From assembly GCA_003247575.1 (NCBI GenBank), contig QJZC01000028.1:102096-166095 (forward strand): a DNA stretch of 64,000 nucleotides. The letters run 5' to 3'. The notes under the pieces were generated by a model. It worked only from the letters and a program-made list of their open reading frames with translations. It was not told the DNA's origin and made no database searches. The stretch is from Pseudomonadota bacterium. Lineage in GTDB: Bacteria > Myxococcota_A > UBA9160 > SZUA-336. Of the stretch, positions 30,894-42,539 are shown in pieces. The stretch's first letter is position 1. Each line of letters begins with the position of its first letter. The translations under genes and the position numbers were made by a program.

Positions 30894-32270
30894 TTAGCCT
30901 CGGCGTCGGTCGATCTCTCGAAAGATCGCGTCGCGCACGTCTTGATAGCGTGGCGCCAGAACGATCTCGGAATTCGCACCGTCACAGCGAATCCCGTCGA
31001 GTGCACGCCGATGATAGTTGACCTTGAAGTCCGTGAACTTGAGCCCATGCGCGGTCGAAACCACCACGACACGATCGTTTCGCGAGATGTCTCCGCGCGC
31101 CAGCGCCTTCTTGAACGCAACGAGAGCGACCCCCGTGTGCGGGCAGTTGAACAGCCCAGTCGCATCCGCTTCTACGACGGCATCGACGATCTCCTGCTCG
31201 GTCGCCTGCTCCACGATCCCGTCGAACTCCTTCAGCACACGGACGGCGCGCTGGTACGAGACGGGATTCCCGATCTGGATCGCGTTCGCGAGGGTCGTCT
31301 GCGCCTCGATCGGCTGGTATTGCTCGAAGCCCGTCAGATAACTGCGGTAGAGTGGATTCGCCCGTTCCGCCTGAGCGCAGATCAGATTCGGCAAACGATC
31401 GATCAAGCCCATCTCACGGAGCTCGAGCAAACCCTTGCCAAGTGCCGACACGTTCCCGAGATTGCCCCCAGGAATGATGATCCACTCGGGGACCTCCCAG
31501 TCGAACTGCTGGACGATCTCCATACCGACGGTCTTCTGACCCTCGATCCGCAGCGAGTTCATCGAGTTCGCCAGGTAGATCCCGTCTCGCTCGGCAATCT
31601 CTTGCACGATCTTCATGCAGCCATCGAAGTCCGTTTCGAGCGAGAGCGTGATGGCGCCATTCGATATCGGCTGGATCAGCTGCGCGGTGGAGATCTTGTC
31701 GCGCGGGAGTAGGACGATCGCAGGAATGCCCGCGTAGGCCGCATAGGCGGCAAGCGCGGCCGAAGTGTCTCCGGTGGACGCGCACGCAACGGCGGGAATG
31801 TTCTTGCCCTCGGCGCGCATCTGGCTCACGACCGACACGAGAACGGTCATGCCCAGGTCCTTGAAGCTACCCGTGTGCGTGTTTCCACAAAGCTTGATCC
31901 AGAGATCCTCGAGACCGACCTGAGCCCCATAGCGACGTGCCCAGAAGAGGTTGGTGTGACCCTCGAACATCGAGACGACGTTGTCGTCCGCAACCACGGG
32001 GCACACCACCTCGCGCTTGCCCCAGACACCACTTCCGAAGGGCCACTCGGTCGCATGCGCGCGCGCCTCGAAACGCGCCTTCCACTCTGCAGGACCCACA
32101 CGCTTCCAAGCGGCTTGGTCGTGCGCGACGGTGAGCAGCCCCGAGCACTTCGGACATCGATAGAGCACGTCGGTCAGCGGCCAACGCCCGGCGCATCCCG
32201 TCGTGCACTCGAACCAGCAGCTGAAGCTCCCGTCCACGCCAGATGCCGAATTCGTCCCGCTCGCCGTCAT
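30894..32270 (-). CDS. thrC: Threonine synthase
   Basis: 458 residues from ATG 32270, with GGGAG seven bases upstream and 1 bp after the hom stop. The N-terminus has a zinc-ribbon-like set of Cys ([14 protein letters not shown]), then the PLP domain with the lysine in [10 protein letters not shown] and the phosphate-binding [10 protein letters not shown]. It makes threonine from O-phosphohomoserine. No thrB was found in the window. Confidence 0.94.
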   Translation of the reverse strand: MTASGTNSASGVDGSFSCWFECTTGCAGRWPLTDVLYRCPKCSGLLTVAHDQAAWKRVGPAEWKARFEARAHATEWPFGSGVWGKREVVCPVVADDNVVSMFEGHTNLFWARRYGAQVGLEDLWIKLCGNTHTGSFKDLGMTVLVSVVSQMRAEGKNIPAVACASTGDTSAALAAYAAYAGIPAIVLLPRDKISTAQLIQPISNGAITLSLETDFDGCMKIVQEIAERDGIYLANSMNSLRIEGQKTVGMEIVQQFDWEVPEWIIIPGGNLGNVSALGKGLLELREMGLIDRLPNLICAQAERANPLYRSYLTGFEQYQPIEAQTTLANAIQIGNPVSYQRAVRVLKEFDGIVEQATEQEIVDAVVEADATGLFNCPHTGVALVAFKKALARGDISRNDRVVVVSTAHGLKFTDFKVNYHRRALDGIRCDGANSEIVLAPRYQDVRDAIFREIDRRRG

Positions 32271-32271
32271 C

Positions 32272-33582
32272 TCAGAGCTCCCGTTCGATCCGCAGGATCT
32301 GTGTCTCTGCCACGGTGTGCGCTCTGGCCGACAACTGGGAGATCGCCTGCTCGAGCGCCGACTGGCGCGTCCGATGCGTAACCAGAACCACCGGAACACA
32401 GCCAGACTCGTGCTGTTCGGGCTGATGTACCGACGCAATGCTGATGCCTGCCCGACTCAGCGCACCCGTGATCTCGGCGAGCACTCCCGGCTGGTCCTCC
32501 ACCGAGAAGCGCACGTAGAACTCCGCCTCGAGGTCTCCGCGCGGAGCCGGGGTAGCACTGCGGAGCCGGGGAACCCCGAGCGGCGGCACCCTACCGCCGA
32601 TCCCCGCTCGCAGTCCGCGCGCGAGCTCCATCGCATCTGCGACTACCGCGCTGGCCGTCGGCAGCGAGCCCGCGCCGGCTCCATAGTACAAGGTCGATCC
32701 CGACATGACCCCACGCACCTCCACCGCATTCATGCTGCCGTGAACACCCGCGAGCACACTATCCAGCGGGATCAAGGTCGGCTCGACCCGGGCTTCGACG
32801 GAGCCATCCCGGCGGCGCTTCCCGATGGCCAACAGCTTGATTCGCAGACCGAACTCACGCGCATACTCGAGATCGATCGACTCGATCTTGGTAATTCCGC
32901 GGGTAGGGATCTGGTCGAGTGAGAGGTCCACCCCCAGCGCGAGCCCGAGCAGGATGACCAACTTGTGCGCGGAATCGATTCCTTCGACATCGAACGTCGG
33001 GTCCGGCTCGGCAAAGCCGAGGGCCTGCGCCTCCGTGAGACACTCCGCGTAGCTACCGCCTTCGTTCTCCATGCGGCTCAGTACGAAGTTACAGGTCCCG
33101 TTCACGATCCCTTGCAGCATCTCGATGCGATCCGCACACAAGCCCTCGCGGAGCGCCCGCAGCACGGGAATGGTCCCGCCGACACTCGCCTCGAAAAGGA
33201 TGTCGCTGCCGGCTTCTTCGGCGGCCGCATAGATCTCGGCTCCATGATGCGCCAGCAAGGCCTTGTTCGCGGTCACGACCCGCTTGCCACCACGCAACGC
33301 CCCTAGGACGATCTCGCGCGCTACGCCAGTGCCCCCAACGAGCTCGACCACGATGTGCACGTCCGGATCCGAGAGCACCTCGCGAAAGTCCCGACTGCAG
33401 ACGACACCGGATAGATCCACTGGGCGCTGCGTGTCCCAGTCGAGATCGGCAACATGGCGCAAGACGAGCGGGAACCCGAGACGCGCCTCGATGTCGTGTG
33501 CATGCTCGGCGAGCACGCGCGCAACTCCCACTCCAATGGTGCCCAGTCCCACCACTCCTACGCCCATAGGCAGCTCACCCAT
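32272..33582 (-). CDS. hom: Homoserine dehydrogenase
   Basis: 436 residues. Rossmann start [17 protein letters not shown], catalytic core [14 protein letters not shown] and [12 protein letters not shown], and a C-terminal ACT domain (about 350-430, [19 protein letters not shown]), so probably feedback-regulated by threonine. It overlaps the upstream aminotransferase by 8 bp (ATGGGTGA). Confidence 0.95.
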   Translation of the reverse strand: MGELPMGVGVVGLGTIGVGVARVLAEHAHDIEARLGFPLVLRHVADLDWDTQRPVDLSGVVCSRDFREVLSDPDVHIVVELVGGTGVAREIVLGALRGGKRVVTANKALLAHHGAEIYAAAEEAGSDILFEASVGGTIPVLRALREGLCADRIEMLQGIVNGTCNFVLSRMENEGGSYAECLTEAQALGFAEPDPTFDVEGIDSAHKLVILLGLALGVDLSLDQIPTRGITKIESIDLEYAREFGLRIKLLAIGKRRRDGSVEARVEPTLIPLDSVLAGVHGSMNAVEVRGVMSGSTLYYGAGAGSLPTASAVVADAMELARGLRAGIGGRVPPLGVPRLRSATPAPRGDLEAEFYVRFSVEDQPGVLAEITGALSRAGISIASVHQPEQHESGCVPVVLVTHRTRQSALEQAISQLSARAHTVAETQILRIEREL

Positions 33583-34759
33583 TCTTCAGCAGCCTCCGAA
33601 TGCCCCTTACAGCTTGGCGAATGCGATGCCGGTTCTCTACCAGCGCGAAACGTACGAATCCCTCGCCCGCAGGACCGAATCCAACTCCGGGCGACACTGC
33701 CACCTGCGCCTCCTCGAGCAACAGCTTCGAGAACTCGAGTGATCCCATCTGCGCATACGGCTCCGGGATCTTCGCCCACACGAACATGGTTCCCACGGAC
33801 TTCTCGATCTTCCAAGCCGCGGGACCGGGCATGGCGAGTCCGTCAATCAGCGCATCTCGCCGCGCGCGGTACTCCTCGATGACCTCGGCGACACAGTCTT
33901 GCGGACCATCCAGCGCAACGATCGCGGCGATCTGCACCGGCTGGAAGACCCCATAGTCGAGATAGCTCTTGACCCGCGCCAGCGCGCTGATCATTTCAGG
34001 ATTCCCTGCTGCGAATCCGACGCGCCAGCCGGCCATGGAGTGCGACTTGGAGAGCGATCCGAACTCGATCGCGACCTCGCGAGCTCCGGGGATCTCGAGC
34101 ACGCTCGGCGGCCGGTATCCATCGTACACGACCTCGGCGTAGGCGAAGTCGTGAACGAAGACCATGTCATGCCGCTGACAGAACTCGACCAGACGCGCCA
34201 TGAAGTCCCGATCGATGACAGTGGTCGTGGGATTGTGCGGAAACGATGCGATCAGCATCTTTGGTCGCGGCCACGCATCCTGCACGGCACCATCCAGGCG
34301 CTCGAGGAGACCGTCGAGTGGAAGCAGGGGAACACGCCGGATGTCGCCGCCGGCGATGACGACCGAGAATGCGTGAATCCCGTAGCACGGGTCGGGAATC
34401 AGCACGGTGTCCCCGCGCGAGATGGCCGCCAGCACGAAGTGGGAAAGCCCCTCCTTGGCACCGATCGTGGCGAGGACCTCGCTGCCTGGATCCAGCTTCA
34501 CACCACAGTTCCTCTCATACCAGCGCGTCACTGCACGGCGTAGGTTCGGGAGCCCACCCGACGCCGAGTAGCGGTGATTTCGGGGGTCACGCGCCGCCTC
34601 GACGAGCTTCTCGACGATGTGCGGCGCCGTAGGCAGGTCCGGGTTCCCGAAGCCGAGGTCGATCACGTCGTGCCCAGCGCGGCGCGCCGCGAGCTTGAGC
34701 TGATTGACGATACTCAGCGTGTAGGGGGGAATTCGATCGACCTTCTCAAACCGAGACAT
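33575..34759 (-). CDS. alaC: Class I aminotransferase, AlaC-like
   Basis: 394 residues from ATG 34759, inside the last 14 bp of lipA. The start FEKVDRIPPYTLSIVNQLK and the SLSKSHSMAGWRVGFA PLP-lysine segment match the AlaC/YfdZ group, which forms alanine from pyruvate and glutamate; relatives act on diaminopimelate. Its place directly before hom and thrC is common in bacteria of this kind. Exact substrate not proven by sequence. Confidence 0.85.
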   Translation of the reverse strand: MSRFEKVDRIPPYTLSIVNQLKLAARRAGHDVIDLGFGNPDLPTAPHIVEKLVEAARDPRNHRYSASGGLPNLRRAVTRWYERNCGVKLDPGSEVLATIGAKEGLSHFVLAAISRGDTVLIPDPCYGIHAFSVVIAGGDIRRVPLLPLDGLLERLDGAVQDAWPRPKMLIASFPHNPTTTVIDRDFMARLVEFCQRHDMVFVHDFAYAEVVYDGYRPPSVLEIPGAREVAIEFGSLSKSHSMAGWRVGFAAGNPEMISALARVKSYLDYGVFQPVQIAAIVALDGPQDCVAEVIEEYRARRDALIDGLAMPGPAAWKIEKSVGTMFVWAKIPEPYAQMGSLEFSKLLLEEAQVAVSPGVGFGPAGEGFVRFALVENRHRIRQAVRGIRRLLKNG

Positions 34760-35747
34760 CCACCTTCTCCAAGCCGGTAGTCCGGCTCTTCTCTCGCGCA
34801 GTCGAAATGCCCACACCGGGAGCGCGCCGGCGACGCATCAGGGTGAGCGCAGCCTCTGCATGGAACGAACTTCGTACCAGGGAGCCGGCAGCTACATACG
34901 CGAACCCGAGAGCGCGAGCCTCGGCCCCGACCGCGTCGAACTCCTCGGGGGACAAGTAGCGCGCAACCTCGAGATGCCGCAGGGTCGGGCGCAGATACTG
35001 TCCCAGAGTCAGGCAATCGACGTCGCGGGCGCGCAGATCTTCGAGCACCGAGGTCACCTCGGAGCGTAGCTCGCCGAGCCCGAGCATGACACCCGACTTC
35101 GTCCAAACATCCGCGGAGTACGCCCGAGCGTGGCGCAGCAGATCGAGCGAGCGCTCGTAGCGCGCACCGGGCCGCACGGAGGGATAGAGTCGCGGCACGG
35201 TCTCCAGATTGTGGTTATAGACGTCCGGGCCCGCAGCGAGCACTCGCTCGAGGGCTCGCTGCGACCCCTTGAAGTCGGGAGTGAGTACCTCGATCGTGAC
35301 CGAGGGAGCGCGCTCGCGCAGTGCCCGGATGGTGCGCGCGAACTGGACAGAGCCTCCATCATCGTGTGGCAGATCGTCTCGATTCACGCTCGTGAGCACG
35401 ACGTGGCGCAACCCGAGGGCGGCGACCGCATCGGCGACCCGCTGGGGCTCGCCGGGATCGACCGGGCTCGGGCGCCCGGTACTCACGTTGCAAAACCTAC
35501 ACGTTCGCGTGCACACGTCGCCGAGCAGCATGAAGGTAGCGGTCCCAGCCGAGAAGCAGGCGTTTCGATTGGGACAGCGGGCCTCCTCGCACACCGAGTG
35601 CAGCCCGTGCTGGCGTAGAGTACGCCGCATGGAATCGACCTCGGGTGTAATAGGCGCATCTGACCTGCAGTGCGACGGCAGTCGCATCCGTGGCCGCCTT
35701 CTGGCCTGTCCGAGCAGATCGCGTCTCTGTAGGTCGGTTCGGTTCAT
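34746..35747 (-). CDS. lipA: Lipoyl synthase
   Basis: 333 residues. Both iron-sulfur motifs are present: the auxiliary cluster CEEARCPNRNAC (C-x4-C-x5-C) and the radical SAM CTRTCRFC (C-x3-C-x2-C); SSFHAE near the end carries the terminal RSSxxA-type motif. It inserts two sulfurs into octanoyl groups of lipoate-dependent enzymes. The N-terminus is somewhat long and Arg-rich. No lipB in the window. Confidence 0.95.
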   Translation of the reverse strand: MNRTDLQRRDLLGQARRRPRMRLPSHCRSDAPITPEVDSMRRTLRQHGLHSVCEEARCPNRNACFSAGTATFMLLGDVCTRTCRFCNVSTGRPSPVDPGEPQRVADAVAALGLRHVVLTSVNRDDLPHDDGGSVQFARTIRALRERAPSVTIEVLTPDFKGSQRALERVLAAGPDVYNHNLETVPRLYPSVRPGARYERSLDLLRHARAYSADVWTKSGVMLGLGELRSEVTSVLEDLRARDVDCLTLGQYLRPTLRHLEVARYLSPEEFDAVGAEARALGFAYVAAGSLVRSSFHAEAALTLMRRRRAPGVGISTAREKSRTTGLEKVDVSV

Positions 35748-35775
35748 CCTTGGAGCGCCAGGTTATGCGACGCGG

Positions 35776-35796
35776 AAGCCGGTGGCAAACCGGCTT
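35776..35796. terminator. Small hairpin between recG and lipA
   Basis: AAGCCGGT (35776-35783) / ACCGGCTT (35789-35796) with a 5-base loop lies in the 89-bp recG-lipA gap. No U-tract follows on the minus strand, so at most a weak terminator or processing site. Confidence 0.4.
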
Positions 35797-35836
35797 TCAC
35801 TTGTTCTGTCGGTGGGTTCGGTGGCCGAGGCGACAG

Positions 35837-38185
35837 TCACGCGACACTCCCGAGCAGCAGCCGGCGCCCCCACCGCCGCTCGACCGCCCGCGCCAGCGGA
35901 GCGTGCCCGTGCAGCTGGGGATCCGCTTCGACCAGGTCGAGCGCCGCTGCTCGCAGCGAGGGCAAAAGATCTCCGTAGCGGATCAGATCCGCCAGCCTGA
36001 AATCCGGCAGATGGCCCGCCTGCTGGGTGCCGAGCCACGCGCCCGCCCCGCGGATACGCAGGTCCTCCTCCGCGATCTCGAAACCGCTCTGACTCGCTTC
36101 CAGGATCGCCAGACGCCGGGCTGCACCCTCTCCCTTCGGATCCGCGACGAGCCAGGCGGAGCCGGGACGCGTCCCGCGGCCCACGCGGCCGCGTAGCTGG
36201 TGCAGCTGCGCGAGTCCAAAGCGGTCCGCGTGGCGCACCACTAGCAGGGTTGCGTTCGGAACGTCCACTCCGACCTCGATGACCGTAGTCGCGACGAGGA
36301 CGTCCCACTTGCCCTCTTCGAACTCGCGCATGGTCCGGGCGCGCTCGTCGGCTGCCTGACGCCCGTGCACCAGCGCCACGCGCGCCTCGGGGAGCGCAGC
36401 CCTCAGACGCTCGAAGCCGCGGGTCGCATCGATCAGGTCTTGCTTCTCGGACTCCTCGACCAGGGGATAGACGACGTAGACCTGCTCGCCTCGCTCGATG
36501 GCCCGCTGCATCTCGGCCAGCACGGCACGTCCGGCGGAAGGCGGTACGACCCGCGTCCGAACCGGCTGTCTGCCGGGGGGACGCTCGCGCAGCTCGCTGT
36601 GGTCCAGATCCGAGAAGAGCGCCAATGCGAGGGTGCGCGGAATCGGCGTGGCGGTCATGACCAGGAGATGAGGACACTCTTCGCGCTGGCTCAGCCGGCC
36701 GCGCTGCGCGACCCCGAATCGATGCTGCTCGTCGATCACCACCAGCCCGAGCTCTGGCAGCTCGAGCTTCTCGCTCAAGAGCGCGTGGGTCCCCACCAGA
36801 ACCGCGATCTCGCCGGCACGCAGGTCCGCCTGCAAGCGTCGTCGGTCGGCCGCACGGCTGCGCCCAGTGAGCAGCGCGATCCGCCAACCGAGCGACTCAC
36901 TCAAGCTGTAGAAGGTGCGAGCATGCTGCTGCGCCAGCACTTCCGTGGGAGCCAAGAGAATGCTCAGGCGACCGACGGAATGCGCAGCCGCGCACGCAAG
37001 CAGGGCGAGTACCGTCTTCCCGGTTCCGACGTCCCCGAGAAGTAGACGGTTCATGGGCGCGACCTGCCGCAGATCGGCGGCGATCGTACTCCACGCACGC
37101 TCCTGATCTGGAGTCAATGTGAACGGCAAGGTCCGCCTGAGCGCGGACACGAGTGCAGAATCCGGCGCCAACGGACGCGTCCGTCGGCGCTGCGCTGCGG
37201 CGCGTCCCAGAGCGAACCCCACTTGGAGCAGGAACAGCTCCTCCGCCGCCAGACGACGATGGTGCACGGTCAGCCGTTGTTGCAGCTCCTCGGAATCCAG
37301 ATGCACCGAAGGCAGGTGGACACTCGCGACCGCACTCCCGAGATCTGGAAGCCCCTCTGCCCGTACCCAGGACGCGGGTACGTACGTCTCGACCAGGTCT
37401 GCGGCATAGCCCACCGCAGACTCTACGATCCGCCGGAGTGTGCGCGGTGGCACGCCCTCGATCTGCGTGTACACCGGGATGATCCGCGCGAGCTCGCGCG
37501 GCGAGACCTCGCCGACCAGCACGTCGACCTCGGGGTGGTGCAGCTCCTTCGCGTAGCGGTAGCGACGGACCTCGCCAGCCACCAGAATGCGTACGCCGGG
37601 GCGGAGTCGATCCTGCACGAACACCTGGCCGCGAAACCACTTCAGGCAAACAGCGCCCGTCTCGTCGGATGCGATCACCTCGAAGACGCGGCGGCCGTTG
37701 CGCAGCACCGAGCTCCGCACCCGTTGCACCCGCGCCTCGAAGCAGGCGGAACGTCCGACCTGGAGCTTCTCGATGGTTCGAAGCTCACGTCGATCCTCGT
37801 AGGCACGTGGCCAGAAGAAGAGCAGATCCTCGACACAACAAAGCTCGCGTCGTGCCAACGAGGCGGCGAGCTTCGGTCCAACCCCAGGCAGCTGCTCGGG
37901 CGAGGACGCCAGGACCGAGCTCGTGAAGTCGGGCGCACGCAAGCGCTCCAGGCGTCGCGCGATCCACCTCGCAGAGTCCTGGGTCAGGCCGGACTCGGAG
38001 AGCCGCGCCCGCGCGTCGGCAAAGCGCCGCCGTACACCGGGCGGAACCCGCAAGCTCTCACCCTGATCCAGAGCGTGTTCCAGAGCGTCCCCGATCCGTG
38101 GCGCACGTGCGAGTCCCTCCGGCGCAGCCAGCGCAAAATCGAGAGGCCCGGCGATCGCCCGTAGGACCTCCGAGAATCGCGACAT
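35837..38185 (-). CDS. recG: ATP-dependent DNA helicase RecG
   Basis: 782 residues. Helicase motifs are all visible: motif I GDVGTGKT, motif II DEQH, motif III TATPIPRT, motif V TTVIEVGVDVPNA and motif VI QLRGRVGRG; the N-terminal wedge domain contains an OB-like fold with the LPGVGPKLA segment. It reverses stalled forks and processes Holliday junctions. It is 9 bp after carB. Confidence 0.95.
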   Translation of the reverse strand: MSRFSEVLRAIAGPLDFALAAPEGLARAPRIGDALEHALDQGESLRVPPGVRRRFADARARLSESGLTQDSARWIARRLERLRAPDFTSSVLASSPEQLPGVGPKLAASLARRELCCVEDLLFFWPRAYEDRRELRTIEKLQVGRSACFEARVQRVRSSVLRNGRRVFEVIASDETGAVCLKWFRGQVFVQDRLRPGVRILVAGEVRRYRYAKELHHPEVDVLVGEVSPRELARIIPVYTQIEGVPPRTLRRIVESAVGYAADLVETYVPASWVRAEGLPDLGSAVASVHLPSVHLDSEELQQRLTVHHRRLAAEELFLLQVGFALGRAAAQRRRTRPLAPDSALVSALRRTLPFTLTPDQERAWSTIAADLRQVAPMNRLLLGDVGTGKTVLALLACAAAHSVGRLSILLAPTEVLAQQHARTFYSLSESLGWRIALLTGRSRAADRRRLQADLRAGEIAVLVGTHALLSEKLELPELGLVVIDEQHRFGVAQRGRLSQREECPHLLVMTATPIPRTLALALFSDLDHSELRERPPGRQPVRTRVVPPSAGRAVLAEMQRAIERGEQVYVVYPLVEESEKQDLIDATRGFERLRAALPEARVALVHGRQAADERARTMREFEEGKWDVLVATTVIEVGVDVPNATLLVVRHADRFGLAQLHQLRGRVGRGTRPGSAWLVADPKGEGAARRLAILEASQSGFEIAEEDLRIRGAGAWLGTQQAGHLPDFRLADLIRYGDLLPSLRAAALDLVEADPQLHGHAPLARAVERRWGRRLLLGSVA

Positions 38186-38194
38186 CAGGGGCTG

Positions 38195-41100
38195 CTAGCC
38201 TCTGAGCGTCTCTGGAACCGGCGGCTTCCCCGTTGACAGATCCTGAAGCGCGACGGGCTCGAGCCCTTCCAGACACAATGCTCGGATCGCCTCGGCGACC
38301 ACGACCGCCGCCGCCGCCGTCGTGAAGTACGCAATGCCGTGCTCGAGCGCGGCACGGCGCATCGCCATGGAATCGCGCACTGCACGCGGCTCGGACGTAT
38401 CCGTCGTTACGATCACGAGCTGTACCGCACCACCACGGATCAGGTCCACCGTATGCGGGGAGCCCGCCGTAACCTTGCTCACGGTCTTGGCCGCGACTCC
38501 CGATTCCTTCAGCATGAGAGCGGTACGATCGGTGGCGAAGACCTCGAAGCCCAACTCTGCCAAGGTGCGAATCGCAGGCTCGACTTCCGCCTTGTCGGCG
38601 TCTCGCACCGAGACGAGCACCGCACCTCCGGTCGGAAGATCCATGCCGGCTGCGCGTTGCGCCTTTGCGTAGGCGTGCCCGAATGCGTGATCGATCCCCA
38701 TGACCTCGCCCGTGCTCTTCATCTCCGGTCCGAGAAGCGTATCGACACCCGGAAACTTCACGAACGGGAAGACGGCCTCCTTCACCGAGATGTGCTCGGG
38801 AACGATCTCCTCGACGAACCCGAGCTCGGTCAGCGACTTCCCCGCCATGACACGCGCCGCGAGCTGGGCCAGTGGCCGTCCGATCGCCTTGGATACGAAC
38901 GGAACCGTCCGCGACGCTCGAGGATTCACCTCGAGCACGTAGAGCTCGTCGGCGACAACGGCGAACTGGACGTTCATGAGCCCGCGAACTCCGAGCTCGA
39001 GCGCGAGCGCGCGCGTCGCCTCGCGGATGCGACCACACATCGACACGGACAAGCTTCGCGGCGGCAGCGAGCACGCGGAGTCTCCGGAGTGGACACCCGC
39101 CTCCTCGATGTGCTCCATGATTCCGCCGATCACCGCGAGCGTGCCGTCGCAGATCGCATCCACATCGACCTCGACCGCGTCGGGCAGAAAGCGGTCGACC
39201 AACACGGGATGCTCGGGACTCACCCGCACGGCTTCCCGCATGTAACGCTCGAGGTCGCTGGCGGTGTACACGATCTGCATCGCGCGGCCTCCCAGGACGT
39301 ACGAGGGGCGCACCAGCACCGGATAGCCGATCGACTCGGCCAACCTGAGAGCTTGCTCCGCGCTCCGGGCAGTCCCGTTGTCGGGCTGCAGCAAGCCGAG
39401 TGTACGCAGCAACTCAGCGAACCGCTCGCGATCCTCGGCGCGATCGATCGCATCCGGCGAGGTGCCGAGAATCGGCACACCTGCTTTTTCGAGGGCCACC
39501 GAGAGGCGCAACGGAGTCTGCCCCCCGAACTGTACGATCACGCCGACGGGGCGCTCACGTTCGACGATCTCGAGCACGTCCTCCAAGGTGAGCGGCTCGA
39601 AGTACAGCCGATCCGAGGTGTCGTAGTCGGTCGACACAGTCTCTGGATTGCAGTTCACCATGAGGGTCTCGAACCCGTCCGAGGTCAATCCCATGACACC
39701 GTGGACACAGCAATAGTCGAACTCGATCCCCTGACCGATCCGGTTGGGTCCACCGCCCAGAATGATGACCTTGCGTCGCTCCGTGGGGGCCGCCTCACAC
39801 TCATCCTCGTAGGTCGAGTACAGATACGGCGTATGCGCCTCGAACTCCGCGGCGCAGGTGTCTACGCGTTTGAAGACCGGGCGAATCCCCTCGGCGAGAC
39901 GACGCGAACGGATCTCGGCCTCGGACACTCCCGTGAGGCTCGCCAAACGCTGATCGGAGAATCCATCGCGCTTGGCGGCACGCAGGTCGAAGTCTCCGCG
40001 CTCGATTGCGCGCTCGGCATCGACGATCGCTCGGATCTGATTCAGAAACCAGGGATCGATCTGCGTCCGCTCATGGACCTCCTCGAGCGACAGTCCGCTT
40101 CGGAGAGCCTGAGCGATCAACCAGAGCCGGTCCGGTCGCAGTTCGGGAAGCACCTCACGCAGCTCCTCGGCAGACAGTTCGACGGGCTCGAAACCATAGG
40201 AGCCGACCTCGAGGGAACGCAGCCCCTTCTGGAGGGACTCCCGGAAGGTACGCCCGATCGCCATGGCCTCGCCCACCGACTTCATCTGGATCCCCAGGCG
40301 GGCGTCGGCCTCCGGAAACTTCTCGAAGGCAAAGCGTGGGATCTTGGTCACGACATAGTCGATCGTCGGCTCGAAGCTTGCCGGGGTCTCCCGAGTGATG
40401 TCGTTCGGGATCTCGTCCAAGGTGTAGCCCAAGGCCAGCTTGGCTGCGATCTTCGCGATCGGGAACCCCGTCGCCTTGCTCGCCAGTGCCGAGCTACGCG
40501 ACACGCGCGGGTTCATCTCGATCACGACGATCTCACCCGTTTCCGGATTCACCGCAAACTGGATGTTCGACCCCCCGGTATCCACGCCGACCTTGCGAAT
40601 GATCGCCACGGAAGCATCGCGCAGGCGTTGGTATTCCTTGTCGGTGAGCGTCTGCGCGGGAGCGACCGTTATCGAGTCACCGGTGTGGATGCCCATGGGG
40701 TCCAGGTTCTCGATCGAGCAGATGATGACGACGTTGTCCGCTCCGTCGCGCATGACCTCGAGCTCGAATTCCTTCCAGCCGAGTACGGATTCCTCGACGA
40801 GCACCTCGGAACGCGGCGACTGCCGCAGACCCCACTCGAGCTTCTCGCGAAACTCCGCTTCGGTGTTCGCGATGGCGCCGCCGCTCCCTCCCAAGGTAAA
40901 GCTCGGCCGCAGGATCGCCGGCAACCCCACGAGCTCGAGCGCGGCCGCTCCCTCCTCAAGCTTGCGCACATAGCGCGAACGCGCCATGCGCAGCCCGATC
41001 TCCTCCATGGCAGTGCCGAAGCGCGAACGGTCCTCCGCCATCAGAATGGCGTCCAGCTTCGCTCCGATCAGCTCGACTCCAAGACGCTCGAGCACCCCCC

Positions 41101-41413
41101 GCTCGGCCAGATCGATCGCAACGTTCAAGGCGGTTTGTCCGCCCAAGGTGGGAAGCAGTGCGTCGGGCCGCTCGATCTCGAGGATGCGCTCGACGGTTTG
41201 CCCCGTGAGCGGCTCGATGTACGTGCGAGAGGCGAAGTCGGGGTCGGTCATGATCGTGGCCGGGTTGGAGTTCACGAGCACGACCTCGACGCCCTCTTCG
41301 CGCAGCGCCTTGCATGCCTGCGTTCCGGAGTAGTCGAACTCACACGCTTGACCGATGACGATCGGACCAGACCCGATCAGCAGCACTTTCTTTAGATCTG
41401 TGCGCTTAGGCAC
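38195..41413 (-). CDS. carB: Carbamoyl-phosphate synthase, large subunit
   Basis: 1072 residues. The GTG at 41413 is chosen: it gives the canonical [22 protein letters not shown] start and has GGAG seven bases upstream; a TTG at 41425 is less likely. Two ATP-grasp halves and a C-terminal allosteric MGS-like domain are present. It makes carbamoyl phosphate from ammonia delivered by CarA, bicarbonate and 2 ATP. Overlaps the carA stop by 8 bp. Confidence 0.96.
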   Translation of the reverse strand: MPKRTDLKKVLLIGSGPIVIGQACEFDYSGTQACKALREEGVEVVLVNSNPATIMTDPDFASRTYIEPLTGQTVERILEIERPDALLPTLGGQTALNVAIDLAERGVLERLGVELIGAKLDAILMAEDRSRFGTAMEEIGLRMARSRYVRKLEEGAAALELVGLPAILRPSFTLGGSGGAIANTEAEFREKLEWGLRQSPRSEVLVEESVLGWKEFELEVMRDGADNVVIICSIENLDPMGIHTGDSITVAPAQTLTDKEYQRLRDASVAIIRKVGVDTGGSNIQFAVNPETGEIVVIEMNPRVSRSSALASKATGFPIAKIAAKLALGYTLDEIPNDITRETPASFEPTIDYVVTKIPRFAFEKFPEADARLGIQMKSVGEAMAIGRTFRESLQKGLRSLEVGSYGFEPVELSAEELREVLPELRPDRLWLIAQALRSGLSLEEVHERTQIDPWFLNQIRAIVDAERAIERGDFDLRAAKRDGFSDQRLASLTGVSEAEIRSRRLAEGIRPVFKRVDTCAAEFEAHTPYLYSTYEDECEAAPTERRKVIILGGGPNRIGQGIEFDYCCVHGVMGLTSDGFETLMVNCNPETVSTDYDTSDRLYFEPLTLEDVLEIVERERPVGVIVQFGGQTPLRLSVALEKAGVPILGTSPDAIDRAEDRERFAELLRTLGLLQPDNGTARSAEQALRLAESIGYPVLVRPSYVLGGRAMQIVYTASDLERYMREAVRVSPEHPVLVDRFLPDAVEVDVDAICDGTLAVIGGIMEHIEEAGVHSGDSACSLPPRSLSVSMCGRIREATRALALELGVRGLMNVQFAVVADELYVLEVNPRASRTVPFVSKAIGRPLAQLAARVMAGKSLTELGFVEEIVPEHISVKEAVFPFVKFPGVDTLLGPEMKSTGEVMGIDHAFGHAYAKAQRAAGMDLPTGGAVLVSVRDADKAEVEPAIRTLAELGFEVFATDRTALMLKESGVAAKTVSKVTAGSPHTVDLIRGGAVQLVIVTTDTSEPRAVRDSMAMRRAALEHGIAYFTTAAAAVVVAEAIRALCLEGLEPVALQDLSTGKPPVPETLRG

Positions 41414-42539
41414 GCTGAGCTCCAATCAAGGCCCGAAACTCGGAGAACAAGTAGGCCGTATCGTGGGGTCCGGGCGACGCCTCGGGATGGTATTGCACCG
41501 ACAACACCGGCAAGCGCCGATGGCGAAGACCTTCCACCGTGTCGTCGTTCAGATTCAGATGGGTGATCTCGATCTCGGGGTTCGAGGCCAGCGACTCGGC
41601 CGTGAGCGCAAAACCGTGATTCTCGGACGCGATCATCACACGCTTGCTCCGCGTACAGAATGCGGGCTGGTTCGCACCGTGGTGACCGAAGCGCAGCTTC
41701 TCGGTCTTCCCTCCAAGCCCGAGTCCCAGGATCTGGTGGCCGAGACAGATTCCGAAGATCGGGACACGCTCGACCAGCTCCGCGACCGCTTCGGCTGCAT
41801 AGGGAACCGCGGCCGGATCACCAGGCCCGTTCGACAAGAAGACTCCATCCGGGCGCATGGCCAAAACCTCGGACGCCGAGGTACGCGCGGGAACCACCGT
41901 CACATCGAAGCCCGCATCGTGGAGCAGTCGCAGAATGTTCCGCTTGACTCCGAAGTCGTAGGCGACCACGCGATAGGTTGGATCGGGCCTAGCGCCAGCA
42001 CTCCACGAATCGCCCTCGGCCCACTCGTAGGGCTCTTCGCACGTGACCGCGTCGACCAGGTTCTGGCCCTCCATCGACGGCAAGGCCGCCGCGCGAGCAC
42101 GCAGCTCGTCGAGCGCCGCCTCGCCATGCGCGATCAGTCCGTTCTGCGCGCCCTTGTCTCGCAGCCGACGCACAAGAGCGCGCGTATCGACATCCCAGAT
42201 TCCGGTTATGCCGTGCCGCCGCAGATAGGCATCGAGGGACTCCCGTGCACGCCAAGACGAGGGAAAATCGACGTGATCTCGCACGACGAAACCACGCAAG
42301 AAGATCCCTCGCGATTCCTCATCGACCGGGTTCACCCCCACGTTCCCGATTTCTGGATAGGTCATACAAACGATCTGACCCGCGTACGAAGGATCCGTCA
42401 GGATCTCCTGATACCCGGTCATTCCAGTGTGGAAGACGACCTCACCCGCACCGGGCGAGGCCGGGGTCGAGGGGGCTCCGAACGCGCGTCCCCGATAGAC
42501 CGTTCCATCCGCCAGCACCAATACGGCGGTTCCGCTCAC
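41406..42539 (-). CDS. carA: Carbamoyl-phosphate synthase, small (glutamine amidotransferase) subunit
   Basis: 377 residues from GTG 42539 with GAGGAG six bases before it. The class I amidotransferase has the nucleophile in FGICLGHQ and the His-Glu pair at YHPEA. It hydrolyses glutamine for CarB. Coupled on both sides: 4-bp overlap with pyrC and 8 bp with carB. Confidence 0.96.
   Translation of the reverse strand: MSGTAVLVLADGTVYRGRAFGAPSTPASPGAGEVVFHTGMTGYQEILTDPSYAGQIVCMTYPEIGNVGVNPVDEESRGIFLRGFVVRDHVDFPSSWRARESLDAYLRRHGITGIWDVDTRALVRRLRDKGAQNGLIAHGEAALDELRARAAALPSMEGQNLVDAVTCEEPYEWAEGDSWSAGARPDPTYRVVAYDFGVKRNILRLLHDAGFDVTVVPARTSASEVLAMRPDGVFLSNGPGDPAAVPYAAEAVAELVERVPIFGICLGHQILGLGLGGKTEKLRFGHHGANQPAFCTRSKRVMIASENHGFALTAESLASNPEIEITHLNLNDDTVEGLRHRRLPVLSVQYHPEASPGPHDTAYLFSEFRALIGAQRA

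Noticed and set aside
38339..41395. Long open frame (about 1018 codons) on the plus strand across carB
   Set aside because: It is antisense to a clear carB and shows no family signature; such frames are expected from high-GC codon bias.
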